Shown: one piece after another, positions 45,490-54,175 of the stretch
Layout: each line of letters opens with the position of its first letter
Position numbering within the stretch: position 1 is the stretch's first letter
Assembly: GCF_003850345.1 (NCBI RefSeq)
Contig: NZ_CP027707.1
Coordinates: forward strand, 3,224,001 to 3,288,000
Source: Pseudomonas chlororaphis subsp. piscium
GTDB taxonomy: Bacteria > Pseudomonadota > Gammaproteobacteria > Pseudomonadales > Pseudomonadaceae
Direction: 5' to 3'
DNA: 64,000 nt
Made by a program: the position numbers and the translations under genes
The notes under the pieces: model-generated
Told to the model about the DNA's origin: nothing
Databases searched by the model: none
The model's input: the letters and a program-made list of their open reading frames with translations, nothing else

Positions 45490-46617
45490 ATGCTGCCTAA
45501 TGACGAACAACAGCAGATCAGCGACGCGGCCCGGCAGTTTGCCCAGGAACGCCTGAAGCCGTTCGCCGCCGAATGGGACCGCGAGCATCGCTTCCCCCGC
45601 GAGGCCATCGGCGAGATGGCCGGGCTGGGCTTCTTCGGCATGCTGGTGCCGGAGCGGTGGGGCGGCTGCGACACCGGTTACCTGGCCTATGCCATGGCCC
45701 TGGAAGAGATCGCCGCTGGCGACGGCGCCTGCTCGACCATCATGAGCGTGCACAACTCGGTGGGCTGCGTGCCGATCCTCAAGTTCGGCAACGACGAGCA
45801 GAAGGAGCGTTTCCTCAAGCCCCTGGCCAGCGGCGCCATGCTCGGTGCTTTCGCCCTGACCGAACCCCAGGCCGGCTCCGACGCCAGCAGCCTGAAAACC
45901 CGGGCGCGGCTGGAGGGCGAGCATTACGTGCTCAACGGCTGCAAGCAGTTCATCACTTCGGGGCAGAACGCCGGGGTGGTGATAGTGTTCGCGGTGACCG
46001 ACCCGGCGGCCGGCAAGCGCGGCATCAGCGCCTTTATCGTGCCCACCGACTCGCCGGGCTACAGCGTCGCGCGGGTGGAAGACAAGCTCGGCCAGCACGC
46101 CTCCGACACCTGCCAGATCCTTTTCGAGGATGTGAAGGTGCCGGTGGCCAACCGCCTGGGCGAGGAGGGCGAGGGCTACAAGATCGCCCTGGCCAACCTC
46201 GAAGGCGGTCGCGTGGGCATCGCCTCGCAATCGGTGGGCATGGCCCGCGCGGCCTTCGAAGCCGCCCGTGACTACGCCCGCGAGCGGCAGAGCTTCGGCA
46301 AGCCGATCATCGAGCATCAGGCGGTGGCTTTCCGCCTGGCGGACATGGCCACCCAGATCGCCGTGGCGCGGCAGATGGTGCACTACGCCGCGGCCCTGCG
46401 CGACAGCGGCAAGCCGGCGCTGGTGGAGGCGTCGATGGCCAAGCTGTTCGCCTCGGAAATGGCCGAGAAGGTCTGTTCCGCCGCCTTGCAAACCCTGGGC
46501 GGCTATGGCTACTTGAACGACTTTCCGCTGGAGCGCATCTACCGCGACGTGCGGGTCTGCCAGATCTACGAAGGCACCAGCGACATTCAGCGCATGGTCA
46601 TTTCGCGCAACCTCTGA
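45490..46617 (+). CDS. Acyl-CoA dehydrogenase (2-methylbutyryl-CoA type)
   Basis: This 375-residue FAD enzyme forms the alpha-beta double bond of a short branched acyl-CoA. Family motifs are [17 protein letters not shown] (FAD binding), [11 protein letters not shown], and the C-terminal [31 protein letters not shown] with the catalytic Glu in YEGT. It lies nine bases after the thiolase stop. Substrate inferred from the operon; electrons pass to ETF. Confidence 0.95.
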   Translation: MLPNDEQQQISDAARQFAQERLKPFAAEWDREHRFPREAIGEMAGLGFFGMLVPERWGGCDTGYLAYAMALEEIAAGDGACSTIMSVHNSVGCVPILKFGNDEQKERFLKPLASGAMLGAFALTEPQAGSDASSLKTRARLEGEHYVLNGCKQFITSGQNAGVVIVFAVTDPAAGKRGISAFIVPTDSPGYSVARVEDKLGQHASDTCQILFEDVKVPVANRLGEEGEGYKIALANLEGGRVGIASQSVGMARAAFEAARDYARERQSFGKPIIEHQAVAFRLADMATQIAVARQMVHYAAALRDSGKPALVEASMAKLFASEMAEKVCSAALQTLGGYGYLNDFPLERIYRDVRVCQIYEGTSDIQRMVISRNL

Positions 46618-46637
46618 CTTTTAGCAGGAGCTGATCC

Positions 46638-47411
46638 ATGAGTTACGAAACCATTCTGTTGGAGATCAAGGACCGCGTCGGCCTGATCACCCTCAACCGT
46701 CCGCAGGCGCTGAACGCTCTCAATGCGCAGATCGTCAGCGAAGTGAACCAGGCCCTGGACAGCCTGGAAGCCAATCCGCAAATCGGCTGCATCGTCCTTA
46801 CCGGCTCGAAGAAGGCCTTCGCCGCCGGCGCCGACATCAAGGAAATGGCCGAGCTGACCTACCCACGGATCTACATGGACGACCTGTTCAGCGACAGCGA
46901 CCGGGTGGCCAACCGGCGCAAGCCGATCATCGCCGCGGTCAACGGTTTTGCCCTGGGCGGCGGCTGTGAACTGGCGCTGATGTGCGACTTCATCCTGGCC
47001 GGCGACAACGCCAAGTTCGGCCAGCCGGAAATCAACCTCGGCGTGCTGCCGGGCATGGGCGGCACCCAGCGCCTGACCCGCGCCGTGGGCAAGGCCAAGG
47101 CCATGGAAATGTGCCTGACCGGGCGTTTCATCGATGCGGTGGAAGCCGAGCGTTGCGGCATCGTCGCGCGCATCGTGCCGGCCGACGAGTTGCTGGACGA
47201 AGCGCTGAAAGTCGCGGCGCTGATCGCCGCCAAGTCGGTACCCGTGAGCATGATGATCAAGGAAAGCGTGAACCGCGCCTTCGAGGTCAGTCTGTCGGAA
47301 GGCGTGCGTTTCGAGCGCCGGGTGTTCCACGCGGCCTTCGCCACCGAGGATCAGAAGGAGGGTATGGCGGCGTTTATTGCCAAGCGGGAGGCGCAGTTCA
47401 AGGACAAGTGA
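46638..47411 (+). CDS. Enoyl-CoA hydratase (crotonase family)
   Basis: This 257-residue enzyme hydrates tiglyl-CoA or a similar enoyl-CoA. Both catalytic glutamates are present, in [12 protein letters not shown] and [20 protein letters not shown]. The oxyanion-hole [11 protein letters not shown] matches the crotonase fold. It has an AGGAG ribosome-binding site and is the last gene of the operon. An intrinsic terminator lies about 20 bases downstream. Confidence 0.95.
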   Translation: MSYETILLEIKDRVGLITLNRPQALNALNAQIVSEVNQALDSLEANPQIGCIVLTGSKKAFAAGADIKEMAELTYPRIYMDDLFSDSDRVANRRKPIIAAVNGFALGGGCELALMCDFILAGDNAKFGQPEINLGVLPGMGGTQRLTRAVGKAKAMEMCLTGRFIDAVEAERCGIVARIVPADELLDEALKVAALIAAKSVPVSMMIKESVNRAFEVSLSEGVRFERRVFHAAFATEDQKEGMAAFIAKREAQFKDK

Positions 47412-47431
47412 TCCGGGCTGTCGTTACCCAT

Positions 47432-47464
47432 AAAAAATCGCAGCCTTGGCTGCGATTTTTGTTT
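47432..47464 (+). terminator. Rho-independent terminator of the isoleucine-type operon
   Basis: AAAATCGCAGCC - TT - GGCTGCGATTTT forms a perfect 12-bp stem ending in a T-run. It starts about 20 bases after the enoyl-CoA hydratase stop codon. The symmetric A- and T-runs mean it could also serve the convergent valine-type operon. Confidence 0.9.
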
Positions 47465-47486
47465 GTGCGGTGCCTGTGAAGACGCT

Positions 47487-47548
47487 ATCGCGGGCAAGCC
47501 TCGCTCCTACAGGTTTCACTGTCCGTAGGAGCGAGGCTTGCCCGCGAT
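47487..47548. repeat. REP family B inverted pair between convergent operons
   Basis: ATCGCGGGCAAGCCTCGCTCCTACAG (47487-47512) faces GTAGGAGCGAGGCTTGCCCGCGAT (47525-47548), a long near-perfect palindrome with a 12-base loop. It sits between the terminator and the stop codon of the acyl-CoA dehydrogenase on the other strand. Confidence 0.92.
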
Positions 47549-47560
47549 GCTTTTAGGGGA

Positions 47561-48712
47561 TCACAACAGATAGTTCTTCAACTCCCGAGCAATCAACATG
47601 CGCTGAATCTCGCTGGAGCCTTCGTAGATCTGGGTGATCCGCGCGTCCCGGTAGTAACGTTCCACCGGGTAGTCCTCGAGGTAGCCGTAGCCACCGTGGA
47701 TCTGGATTGCCGAGGAGCAGACCTTCTCGGCCATTTCCGAGGCGAACAGCTTGGCCTGGGAGGCTTCCGACAGGCACGGCTGGCCGGCGCTGCGCAGGCG
47801 CGCGGCATGCAGGATCAGCAGGCGCGCGGCGTTGAGGCGGGTGTGCATGTCGGCCAGCAGGTTGGCGATGCTCTGGTGCTCGATGATCGGCTTGTCGAAC
47901 TGCACCCGCTCGCGGGCGTAGGCCAGCGCCGCCTCGAACGCCGCGCGGGCGATGCCCAGGGCCTGGGCGGCAATGCCGATACGGCCGCCTTCGAGGTTGG
48001 ACAGGGCGATGGCCAGGCCCTTGCCGCGCTCGCCCAGCAGGTTGGCCTCGGGGACGGTGCACTGGTTGAAGGTTACTGCGCAGGTGTCCGAGGCACGGAT
48101 GCCCATCTTGTGTTCGCTGCGATCGACGACGAACCCCGGGGTGTCGGTGGGCACCAGGAACGCCGACAGGCCTTTCTTGCCCAGCTCCGGATCGGTCACC
48201 GCGAAGACGATGGCCAGCTTGGCGCGCCGGCCGTTGCTGACGAACTGCTTGGCGCCGTTGATCACCCACTGGCCGTCCTTGAGTTCGGCGCGGGTGCGCA
48301 GGTTGTGGGCTTCGGAACCGGCCTGGGGTTCGGTCAGGCAGAAGCAGCCGATCGCCTGGCCGCTGGCTAGGTCCGCCAGCCAGGTCTGTTTCTGTTCGTC
48401 GCTGCCGTAGTTGAGGATCGGCCCGCAGCCCACCGAGTTGTGGATGCTCATCAGCGCGCCGGTGGCGCCGTCGCCGGCGGAGATTTCTTCCACCGCCAGG
48501 GCATAGGCCACGTAGTCGACATAGGTGCCGCCCCATTCCTCGGGCACCACCATGCCCAACAGGCCCAGCTCGCCCATCTTCGCCACCAGGGCGTCGTCGA
48601 TCCAGCCGGCCTTTTCCCAGGCCTGGGCATGAGGGGCGATTTCACCGCGGGCGAAGTCCCGGGCCATGTCGCGGATCATCACCTGCTCTTCGCTCAATTC
48701 AATGTCGTGCAT
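47561..48712 (-). CDS. Acyl-CoA dehydrogenase (isobutyryl-CoA type)
   Basis: The 383-residue flavoenzyme has [31 protein letters not shown] and the C-terminal [31 protein letters not shown] with the catalytic Glu. It is encoded three bases after the 3-hydroxyisobutyryl-CoA hydrolase gene (TGA GCC ATG). This pairing points to valine catabolism, in which isobutyryl-CoA is oxidised to methacrylyl-CoA. It is a paralogue of the acyl-CoA dehydrogenase in the convergent operon. Confidence 0.93.
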   Translation of the reverse strand: MHDIELSEEQVMIRDMARDFARGEIAPHAQAWEKAGWIDDALVAKMGELGLLGMVVPEEWGGTYVDYVAYALAVEEISAGDGATGALMSIHNSVGCGPILNYGSDEQKQTWLADLASGQAIGCFCLTEPQAGSEAHNLRTRAELKDGQWVINGAKQFVSNGRRAKLAIVFAVTDPELGKKGLSAFLVPTDTPGFVVDRSEHKMGIRASDTCAVTFNQCTVPEANLLGERGKGLAIALSNLEGGRIGIAAQALGIARAAFEAALAYARERVQFDKPIIEHQSIANLLADMHTRLNAARLLILHAARLRSAGQPCLSEASQAKLFASEMAEKVCSSAIQIHGGYGYLEDYPVERYYRDARITQIYEGSSEIQRMLIARELKNYLL

Positions 48713-48715
48713 GGC

Positions 48716-49837
48716 TCAGCTCCGGCTCGGGTCGAAAGCGCTGAAGAAACTCGCCACGTGCGCGGCGTCCAGCGCCTGCAGGGTCGGCGGGTTCCAGCGT
48801 GGGTTCTTGTCTTTGTCGATCAGCAGGGCGCGCACGCCCTCGATCAGGTCGCCGCGCTCGAACCACTGGCGGTCCAGGTGCAGCTCCAGGGCGAAACACT
48901 GTTCCAGGCTCAGCTGGCGGCCGCGGCGGAGCATTTCCAGGGTCACGGCCATGGCCAGGGGCGAGCGAGTCGCCAGCAGGTCGGCGGTGCTGGCGGCCCA
49001 TTCATGAGTATCGCCCAGGGTCACTTCGCGCAGCTGTTGCACGATGCTCGGTACGTCGGCCTGGGCGAAGAAATGGTCGATGGCCGGGCGCAGCGCCGCC
49101 AGCGGTGCGTCCGGCAACTGCCGTACGGCGAGCTTGGCCAGCAGGCCTTGCAGGTCCTTGAGCGGGGTGTCGCGCCATTGCAGGCTGTCGAGGCGCTGAT
49201 CCAGCAGGCTCAGCTTGTCGCTCTCCAGGTACCAGTCCGCCAGCCCGCAGTACAGGGCATCGGCGGCGCGGATCTGCACGCCGCTGACCCCCAGGTAGAT
49301 GCCCAGCTCGCCGGGGATGCGCGACAGGAAGTAACTGCCGCCGACATCCGGGAAATAACCGATGGCCACTTCCGGCATCGCCAGGCGGCTGCGCTCGGTG
49401 ACCAGCCGCAGGTCGGCGCCCTGGACCAGGCCCATGCCGCCGCCGAGGACAAAACCGTCCATCAGCGCCAGCACCGGCTTGCGGTAATGGTGGATCGCCA
49501 GGTCCAGCGCGTATTCCTCGACGAAGAACTCTTCGTGCAGGGTCTGGCCATTCCTATAGCTGTCGTAGAGGGTGCGGATATCGCCGCCGGCGCAGAAGGC
49601 TTTTTCGCCGGCGCCGCGCAGGACCACCGCGTGCACCTGCGGGTCCTGGGCCCAGGCATCGAGCTGTAGCTGCAGGGTGCGCACCATGCCGAGGGTGATG
49701 GCATTGAGGCCGGCGGGGCGGTTGAGGGTCAGGTGACCGATGTGGTTGCGGACTTCGGCCAGTACGTCCTGTTGCGAGGCCTCGACCGACGTGGCGCCGG
49801 CGTCTCGCGTGGCCTGGGATGGAACCTGAGCAGTCAT
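48716..49837 (-). CDS. 3-hydroxyisobutyryl-CoA hydrolase (crotonase family)
   Basis: This 373-residue enzyme hydrolyses 3-hydroxyisobutyryl-CoA in valine breakdown. It is longer than enoyl-CoA hydratases and has the HIBCH-type blocks RPAGLNAITLGMV, FCAGGDIRTLYDS, GFVLGGGMGLVQGADLRLVTE and MPEVAIGYFPDVGGSYFLSR. An N-terminal tail of about 28 residues is rich in Ala, Ser and Gln. ATG at 49837 has GGGAG six bases upstream and starts the operon; the frame is open far upstream but only as a shadow of the next gene. Confidence 0.9.
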   Translation of the reverse strand: MTAQVPSQATRDAGATSVEASQQDVLAEVRNHIGHLTLNRPAGLNAITLGMVRTLQLQLDAWAQDPQVHAVVLRGAGEKAFCAGGDIRTLYDSYRNGQTLHEEFFVEEYALDLAIHHYRKPVLALMDGFVLGGGMGLVQGADLRLVTERSRLAMPEVAIGYFPDVGGSYFLSRIPGELGIYLGVSGVQIRAADALYCGLADWYLESDKLSLLDQRLDSLQWRDTPLKDLQGLLAKLAVRQLPDAPLAALRPAIDHFFAQADVPSIVQQLREVTLGDTHEWAASTADLLATRSPLAMAVTLEMLRRGRQLSLEQCFALELHLDRQWFERGDLIEGVRALLIDKDKNPRWNPPTLQALDAAHVASFFSAFDPSRS

Positions 49838-49873
49838 CACTAACTCCCTGCTTTTATTGTTCTTTATCGGTGT

Positions 49874-49925
49874 GTTCGCGCGCGAACGATGAGGGATCGT
49901 AACAGTGCAAATTTGCCATGTACAA
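49874..49925 (-). promoter_or_regulatory. Candidate promoter of the valine-type operon with two palindromes
   Basis: On the minus strand TTGTAC (49925-49920) and TACGAT (49901-49896) are 18 bases apart, a fair sigma-70 pair. A perfect 10-base palindrome, GCAAATTTGC (49907-49916), lies between the two boxes. A perfect 14-base palindrome, GTTCGCGCGCGAAC (49874-49887), lies just downstream of the -10. Both are placed where a repressor would block transcription. The HIBCH start codon is about 37 bases further on. Confidence 0.5.
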
Positions 49926-50001
49926 CCGGGATAACTGCAGGTTGGCTGTGCATTTTTGCATGAGGCGCAGCGCTGGCGAAGGCGCCGCCCAAGGCCGGTT
50001 T

Positions 50002-51411
50002 TCAACGCCCCACGCACTTGAATAGCACGCTCTGGCTGATCCGCAAGCGTTCCTCGCAGCCCAGGGGTTGCAGCTGCGCGCGGTGCTGGTCCAGGTGCGG
50101 GTCCAGGTCCTTGGCCCGGCGCGCCAGGTAGAAGGCGCCGCTGGCGGGCAGCTCGGCGAGGCTCTTGATCCGCCGTGCCTGGCCCCCACTGTAGAACTCC
50201 CCTGAATAGGAGCGCCGCCCCCAGTAGTACAACGGTGCGGCCTCCGTAGCCTGCAGGTCGTTCCAGGCCTGGGCCAAGGCTTGCTGGTTCTGTGGGCGCT
50301 GGAAGGTTCCGCCCTCGACCACCGCCACCGTCAATCCCAGGGGCAATGCCAGCGCCATGCCGGCCATCAGCTTGCCCGGGGCGTTCGAGCGCGTGCGCAG
50401 GGCCAGCGCCAGCAGCAGGCACCAGGCGGGCAGGGCGGGCAGCACATAGGTCCAGAGGATATTGCCGGAGAAGGTGAAGAACAGCGGGGTGGTGAGTGCC
50501 CACAAGGTGATGAAGCTCAGGGATAGACGCATGTTTGAATGTTGCCGATAGACCCCGTACAGCAGGGGCAACAACAGGCTCCAGGGGAACAGCGCCAGCA
50601 GCAGGTCGAGCCAGATGCTGCCGGTCGGTCGCGCATGGGCGCTGCCATACAGGTCGCCAGCCCAGTCGCTGACCACATAACGTTTCCAGTGTTCGCCCAC
50701 CAGGAAGTAATCGAGAAACCCGGGGCTGCGCAGTTCGGCCCAGATATACCAGGGCAGCGCCACCAGCAGCATCAGCGACAGGCCGCTGAACCAGGGCAAG
50801 GCCCAGAGGGCACGCCACTGTTTGTTCAACAAGGTCCAGAGCCCCGCCTGGGCGCCCACCAGCACCAGCGCCAGCGGCCCCTTGGCCAGCAACCCCAGGC
50901 CGAGGCCGAAGAAACCGGCCAGGGCCCAGGCCCGGTCGCCATGCAGGGTGCCGCGCCAGAAGCCGTAGCAGGCCAGCAGCACGGCGAACCCCAGGGCCGG
51001 ATCGGTCAGCACTACGCCCGCCGACAGCAGGCCCAGGCTGGAGCTGGAAAACAGGATGGCCGCCACCAGCCCGGTGCGCTCGTCGTACTCCTCGCGGGCA
51101 AAGCGGATGAGGATCAGGCAACTGCCGAGGTGCAACAGCCAGGCGGGCAGGCGTGCGGCGAACTCGTTGATGCCCAGCAGCTGCATGCTCAAGGCCTGGG
51201 TCCAGAAGGCCAACGGCGGCTTGCCCCAGAAGGGCACGCCATAGTCGAACATCGGCGTCACCCAGTCGTCGAGTTCGAGCATCTTGCGCGCCATCTCGGC
51301 GTAGCGCGCTTCCGAGGTGTCCATCAGGGGGTAGAGGCCGAGGGTCATCAGGCGCAGGCCCAGGATGCCGAGCAGCAGCCACCACAGGTGGCGGGTTGAA
51401 AGGCTGTTCAT
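50002..51411 (-). CDS. GT39-type membrane glycosyltransferase of the gtr cassette
   Basis: This 469-residue polytopic protein (about 11 helices) is of the ArnT/PMT family. The first periplasmic loop carries LMDTSEARYAEMARKML, the acidic DxxEARYAE motif that binds the lipid-linked donor. It overlaps gtrB by ATGA. In gtr cassettes the third gene (gtrC-like) transfers a sugar from undecaprenyl phosphate to the O-antigen or another surface glycan in the periplasm; this gene is in that position. Acceptor and sugar are unknown. Confidence 0.85.
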   Translation of the reverse strand: MNSLSTRHLWWLLLGILGLRLMTLGLYPLMDTSEARYAEMARKMLELDDWVTPMFDYGVPFWGKPPLAFWTQALSMQLLGINEFAARLPAWLLHLGSCLILIRFAREEYDERTGLVAAILFSSSSLGLLSAGVVLTDPALGFAVLLACYGFWRGTLHGDRAWALAGFFGLGLGLLAKGPLALVLVGAQAGLWTLLNKQWRALWALPWFSGLSLMLLVALPWYIWAELRSPGFLDYFLVGEHWKRYVVSDWAGDLYGSAHARPTGSIWLDLLLALFPWSLLLPLLYGVYRQHSNMRLSLSFITLWALTTPLFFTFSGNILWTYVLPALPAWCLLLALALRTRSNAPGKLMAGMALALPLGLTVAVVEGGTFQRPQNQQALAQAWNDLQATEAAPLYYWGRRSYSGEFYSGGQARRIKSLAELPASGAFYLARRAKDLDPHLDQHRAQLQPLGCEERLRISQSVLFKCVGR

Positions 51412-52400
51412 CGGATCTCGTCTTGTTCGCTGGATGGCACGGAGGGTGGCGCTTGCAGGCGCTGGGGAAAGCCGCCAAAGGTGCTGCGCAGGAAATACAG
51501 CGGGCGGTGCTTGACCTCCACCAGCGTGGCGCCGATGTACTCGCCGACCATGGCGATGCCCACCAGGGCCAGGGCCAGCGCGCCGAGGATCAGGTGATGC
51601 ACGTCGAAGGCATCGATCAACCACTGGCGCAGCAGGTAGCCGCCAGTCAGCAGCAGGGTTGCCAGGCTGAGCAGGCTGAACCAGCGCAGGGGTTTGCGCG
51701 AGAAGGCCAGCACGCCCTCCATGGCCAGGTCCACCAGGGCCATGGGGCTCCACTTGGACTCGCCGGCGCCGCGCCGCGCGCGCTCGTAGGGAATCTCCAC
51801 GGTCTTGAAACCCAGCCAGTTGACCAGGCCTTTCATCAGGGTGGCGCGCTCGGGCATGGCGCGCAGCGCGTGCAGGGGCGCGGCGCCGATCAGGCGAAAG
51901 TCGCTGACGTCCGGCGGCACCGGGTACTTGTCCACCAGCAGGTTCATCAGCTTGTAGTAGAACTGCGCGCCCAGGCGCTTGCCCGCGGTGTCGCTGCGTC
52001 GGTCGCTGCGCTGCATGTTGACGATGTCGTTGCCGGCCAGCCAGTGGCGGACCATCAGCGGAATAAGTTCGGGCGGGTCCTGCAAGTCGGCATCGATAAA
52101 CAGCAGCGCATCGCCGGTGGCATGATCCAGCCCGGCGGACATCGCCGATTCCTTGCCGAAGTTGCGACTCAAGTTGAGACAGCGTACTTGAGGCGTTTGG
52201 CAGAACTCTTCCAACAACTCGGAACTGCCGTCCTGGCTGCCGTCGTTCACATAGAGAACTTCGTAGACCAGTGAAAGTGTCTCCATCACCAACATCAGGC
52301 GGCGGTGGAATTCGGGCAGTACATGGGCTTCGTTATAGCAGCAGATAATGATGCTGAGCATTTCGCGGGTGTCTGGTCGAGCACAACTAGGCAACTTCAT
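51408..52400 (-). CDS. gtrB: Undecaprenyl-phosphate glucosyltransferase (GtrB/ArnC-like)
   Basis: This 330-residue GT2 enzyme makes undecaprenyl-phosphate-linked sugar (often glucose). Motifs are LSIIICCYNEAHVLPEF, YVNDGSQDGS, FIDADLQDPPELIPLM and SKWSPMALVDLAMEGVLAFSRKPLR, followed by two C-terminal membrane helices. It overlaps gtrA (its ATG lies inside the gtrA end) and the GT39 gene. ATG 52400 is listed; ATG 52361 is closer to the conserved start. It could in principle be ArnC-like, but the GtrA neighbour favours GtrB. Confidence 0.9.
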   Translation of the reverse strand: MKLPSCARPDTREMLSIIICCYNEAHVLPEFHRRLMLVMETLSLVYEVLYVNDGSQDGSSELLEEFCQTPQVRCLNLSRNFGKESAMSAGLDHATGDALLFIDADLQDPPELIPLMVRHWLAGNDIVNMQRSDRRSDTAGKRLGAQFYYKLMNLLVDKYPVPPDVSDFRLIGAAPLHALRAMPERATLMKGLVNWLGFKTVEIPYERARRGAGESKWSPMALVDLAMEGVLAFSRKPLRWFSLLSLATLLLTGGYLLRQWLIDAFDVHHLILGALALALVGIAMVGEYIGATLVEVKHRPLYFLRSTFGGFPQRLQAPPSVPSSEQDEIR

Positions 52401-52800
52401 GTTTAAAAGTCCAGGTTCGATTGATCCAGTAACTGACCAGGGTCAGGCAGAGGGTGCTGAGCACTTGCATCAGCAAGGGCGAGTCAGGTTCGAGGCGCAG
52501 CAGAAACAGCATCAGCAGGGCATTGCCGAGGTTGTAGCCAGCGGCCGTCAGGCAGAAGCGCAGGGCCTGATCGGCCCTGGTCTCGGGGGCCACCCGGGAA
52601 AAGGTCCAGCGCCGGTTGCCCTGATAGCTGACCCAGGTGCCCAGGCCGGCGCCGAGCAGGCTTGCCAGCAGCGCCGGCATGCAAGCGATCAGGGCCAGGA
52701 ACAGCGCGTAGTGACTCAAGGTGGCGAGAACGCCCACCAGGGCGTAGCGGGAAAGTTGCTTCAGATAATGATGGAAGGGTGTTTTTAATATTCGCGACAT
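52387..52800 (-). CDS. gtrA: GtrA-family flippase-like membrane protein
   Basis: The 137-residue protein has four hydrophobic helices and the GtrA pattern FRYALVGVLATLSHYA-like N-terminus (SRYALVGVLATLSHYALF), GNRRWTFS and a final YWINRTWTFKHE. GtrA proteins are thought to flip undecaprenyl-phosphate sugars to the periplasm. It is the first gene of a gtrA-gtrB-GT39 operon. ATG 52800 was chosen, with GGGA upstream; a TTG two codons earlier is possible. Confidence 0.92.
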   Translation of the reverse strand: MSRILKTPFHHYLKQLSRYALVGVLATLSHYALFLALIACMPALLASLLGAGLGTWVSYQGNRRWTFSRVAPETRADQALRFCLTAAGYNLGNALLMLFLLRLEPDSPLLMQVLSTLCLTLVSYWINRTWTFKHEVA

Positions 52801-52868
52801 CGACAATTCCCAGAGTGGCGAGCGCGTTAATTCTTGGAGGAGTTGTGTCGATGTTAAGTGGGTGTTTT

Positions 52869-52907
52869 GTGAAAATATCGTTTGTCCGGTCGGGGAAGAT
52901 ATTTCAC
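52869..52907. promoter_or_regulatory. Inverted repeat upstream of the gtr cassette
   Basis: GTGAAAATATC (52869-52879) and GATATTTCAC (52898-52907) are complementary except for one extra A. They lie in an AT-rich 318-base gap between gtrA and the LysR gene. It is a candidate operator or attenuator hairpin for either divergent gene. The rest of the gap (52801-53118) is AT-rich with no gene that I can see. Confidence 0.4.
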
Positions 52908-53118
52908 GAAGTAACCTGATAAATAAGTCATTATTTGTTCGATGCCAGTAAAGTCGCGGTGTTGCTGAAATTGGCAGTAAGCAAACTTACCGGAACATAT
53001 CCTGGTTGTTATTCAGCTGTCAGTTTGTAATGGTCAGCCGCTAGGCAAAAGTTGAAAGCCTGGCTCGAAAGCCCCGGGTCGTTACAATGGCGCTCGACTT
53101 TCGTGACCCAGAGGCAAC

Positions 53119-53982
53119 ATGGACATCGACCTGGCCCGCACCTTTTTGCAAATCGTCCGCAGCGGCAGCCTGATCGCCGCGGCCGAGCGCCTGCATCTGA
53201 CCCAGACCGCGATCAGTGCCCGGGTGCAGAACCTCGAAGGCCAGCTCAACTGCAAGCTGTTCGTGCGCAACCGCGCCGGGGCCCGGCTGACCGCCGACGG
53301 CGAGGCGTTCATCGTCTACGCCAACCAGCTGGTGCAGACCTGGGAAGCCGCCCAGCGCGACCTGCCGCTGCTGGCCGGTTATCGCAACGTGCTGCATATC
53401 GGTGGTGAAGTCAGCCTGTGCAATCCGCTGATGCTCAACTGGGTAAGGCGCTTGCGCCAGGCGATTCCCAGCCACGCCGTACGCAGCCAGATCGCCGAGG
53501 GCGCGAGCCTGCAACGCCAGCTGGAACTGGGGGTGCTGGACGCCGCGCTGGTGTTCCAACCGGTGTACGGGCCGGGGTTGCAGGTCGAGCAGTTGCTGGA
53601 GGAAAAGCTGATCCTGGTGCGCCTGGCCGGCCGGCCCGAGCCTTATGTGTACATCGATTGGGGCGAGGATTTCCGCCGCCAGCACGACGCGGCGCTGCCG
53701 GACCAGGCCAAGGCCGCGGTGGGTTTCAACCTCGGGCCGCTGGCCTTGCAGTTCATTCTCGAAGGCGGCGGCAGCGGCTACTTCCGTACCCGGGTGGTGC
53801 AAAGCTACCTGGACAGCGGCGTGCTGGAACGGGTGGAAAAGGCCCCGGAATTCAACTTCCCGACCTACCTGCTGTATGCCCGCGAACGGGACTCGGCGGA
53901 GTTGCAGCAGGCCTTCGAAGTGCTGCGCGAAGTCATCGCCAGTGACACCGACTGGTCGCAGCGTTGGGATCCGATGATCTGA
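53119..53982 (+). CDS. LysR-family transcriptional regulator
   Basis: The 287-residue regulator has an N-terminal winged HTH (FLQIVRSGSLIAAAERLHLTQTAISARVQNLEGQL) with the LysR signature. The effector-binding domain is somewhat diverged (LHIGGEVSLCNPLML; VFQPVYGPGLQVEQLLEEKLILV). AGAGG precedes the ATG. LysR proteins often control the divergent neighbour, here gtrA, but no direct evidence ties them. The target and ligand are unknown. Confidence 0.92.
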   Translation: MDIDLARTFLQIVRSGSLIAAAERLHLTQTAISARVQNLEGQLNCKLFVRNRAGARLTADGEAFIVYANQLVQTWEAAQRDLPLLAGYRNVLHIGGEVSLCNPLMLNWVRRLRQAIPSHAVRSQIAEGASLQRQLELGVLDAALVFQPVYGPGLQVEQLLEEKLILVRLAGRPEPYVYIDWGEDFRRQHDAALPDQAKAAVGFNLGPLALQFILEGGGSGYFRTRVVQSYLDSGVLERVEKAPEFNFPTYLLYARERDSAELQQAFEVLREVIASDTDWSQRWDPMI

Positions 53983-54049
53983 ATCGAGACAACCTCAAGA
54001 AACGTGGCGTCTAGTTTTACGACCTCTACGCCCGAACGCGGACCGGGCC

Positions 54050-54123
54050 GATCGCAGCCTGCGGCAGCGGCTACAGGGCGCGGAGTTGCTGTAGCCGCTG
54101 CCGAGCCTGCGAAGCTGCGATCG
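54050..54123. repeat. REP family A pair (outward orientation)
   Basis: GATCGCAGCCTGCGGCAGCG (54050 onward) and TGTAGCCGCTGCCGAGCC (54090 onward) form a pair in the opposite relative orientation to the other REP A pairs in this window. It lies between the convergent LysR and HPP genes. Confidence 0.8.
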
Positions 54124-54175
54124 GCAACGCAGTTGCCGTAAAACCTGAGTCCGCGATCCGTCTGGATAACCCGGA

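Noticed and set aside
49838..51478. N-terminal extension making the HIBCH-type protein 920 residues, as if fused to another domain
   Set aside because: The extension is a shadow frame of the GT39 gene. A ribosome-binding site and ATG at 49837 give the normal protein.
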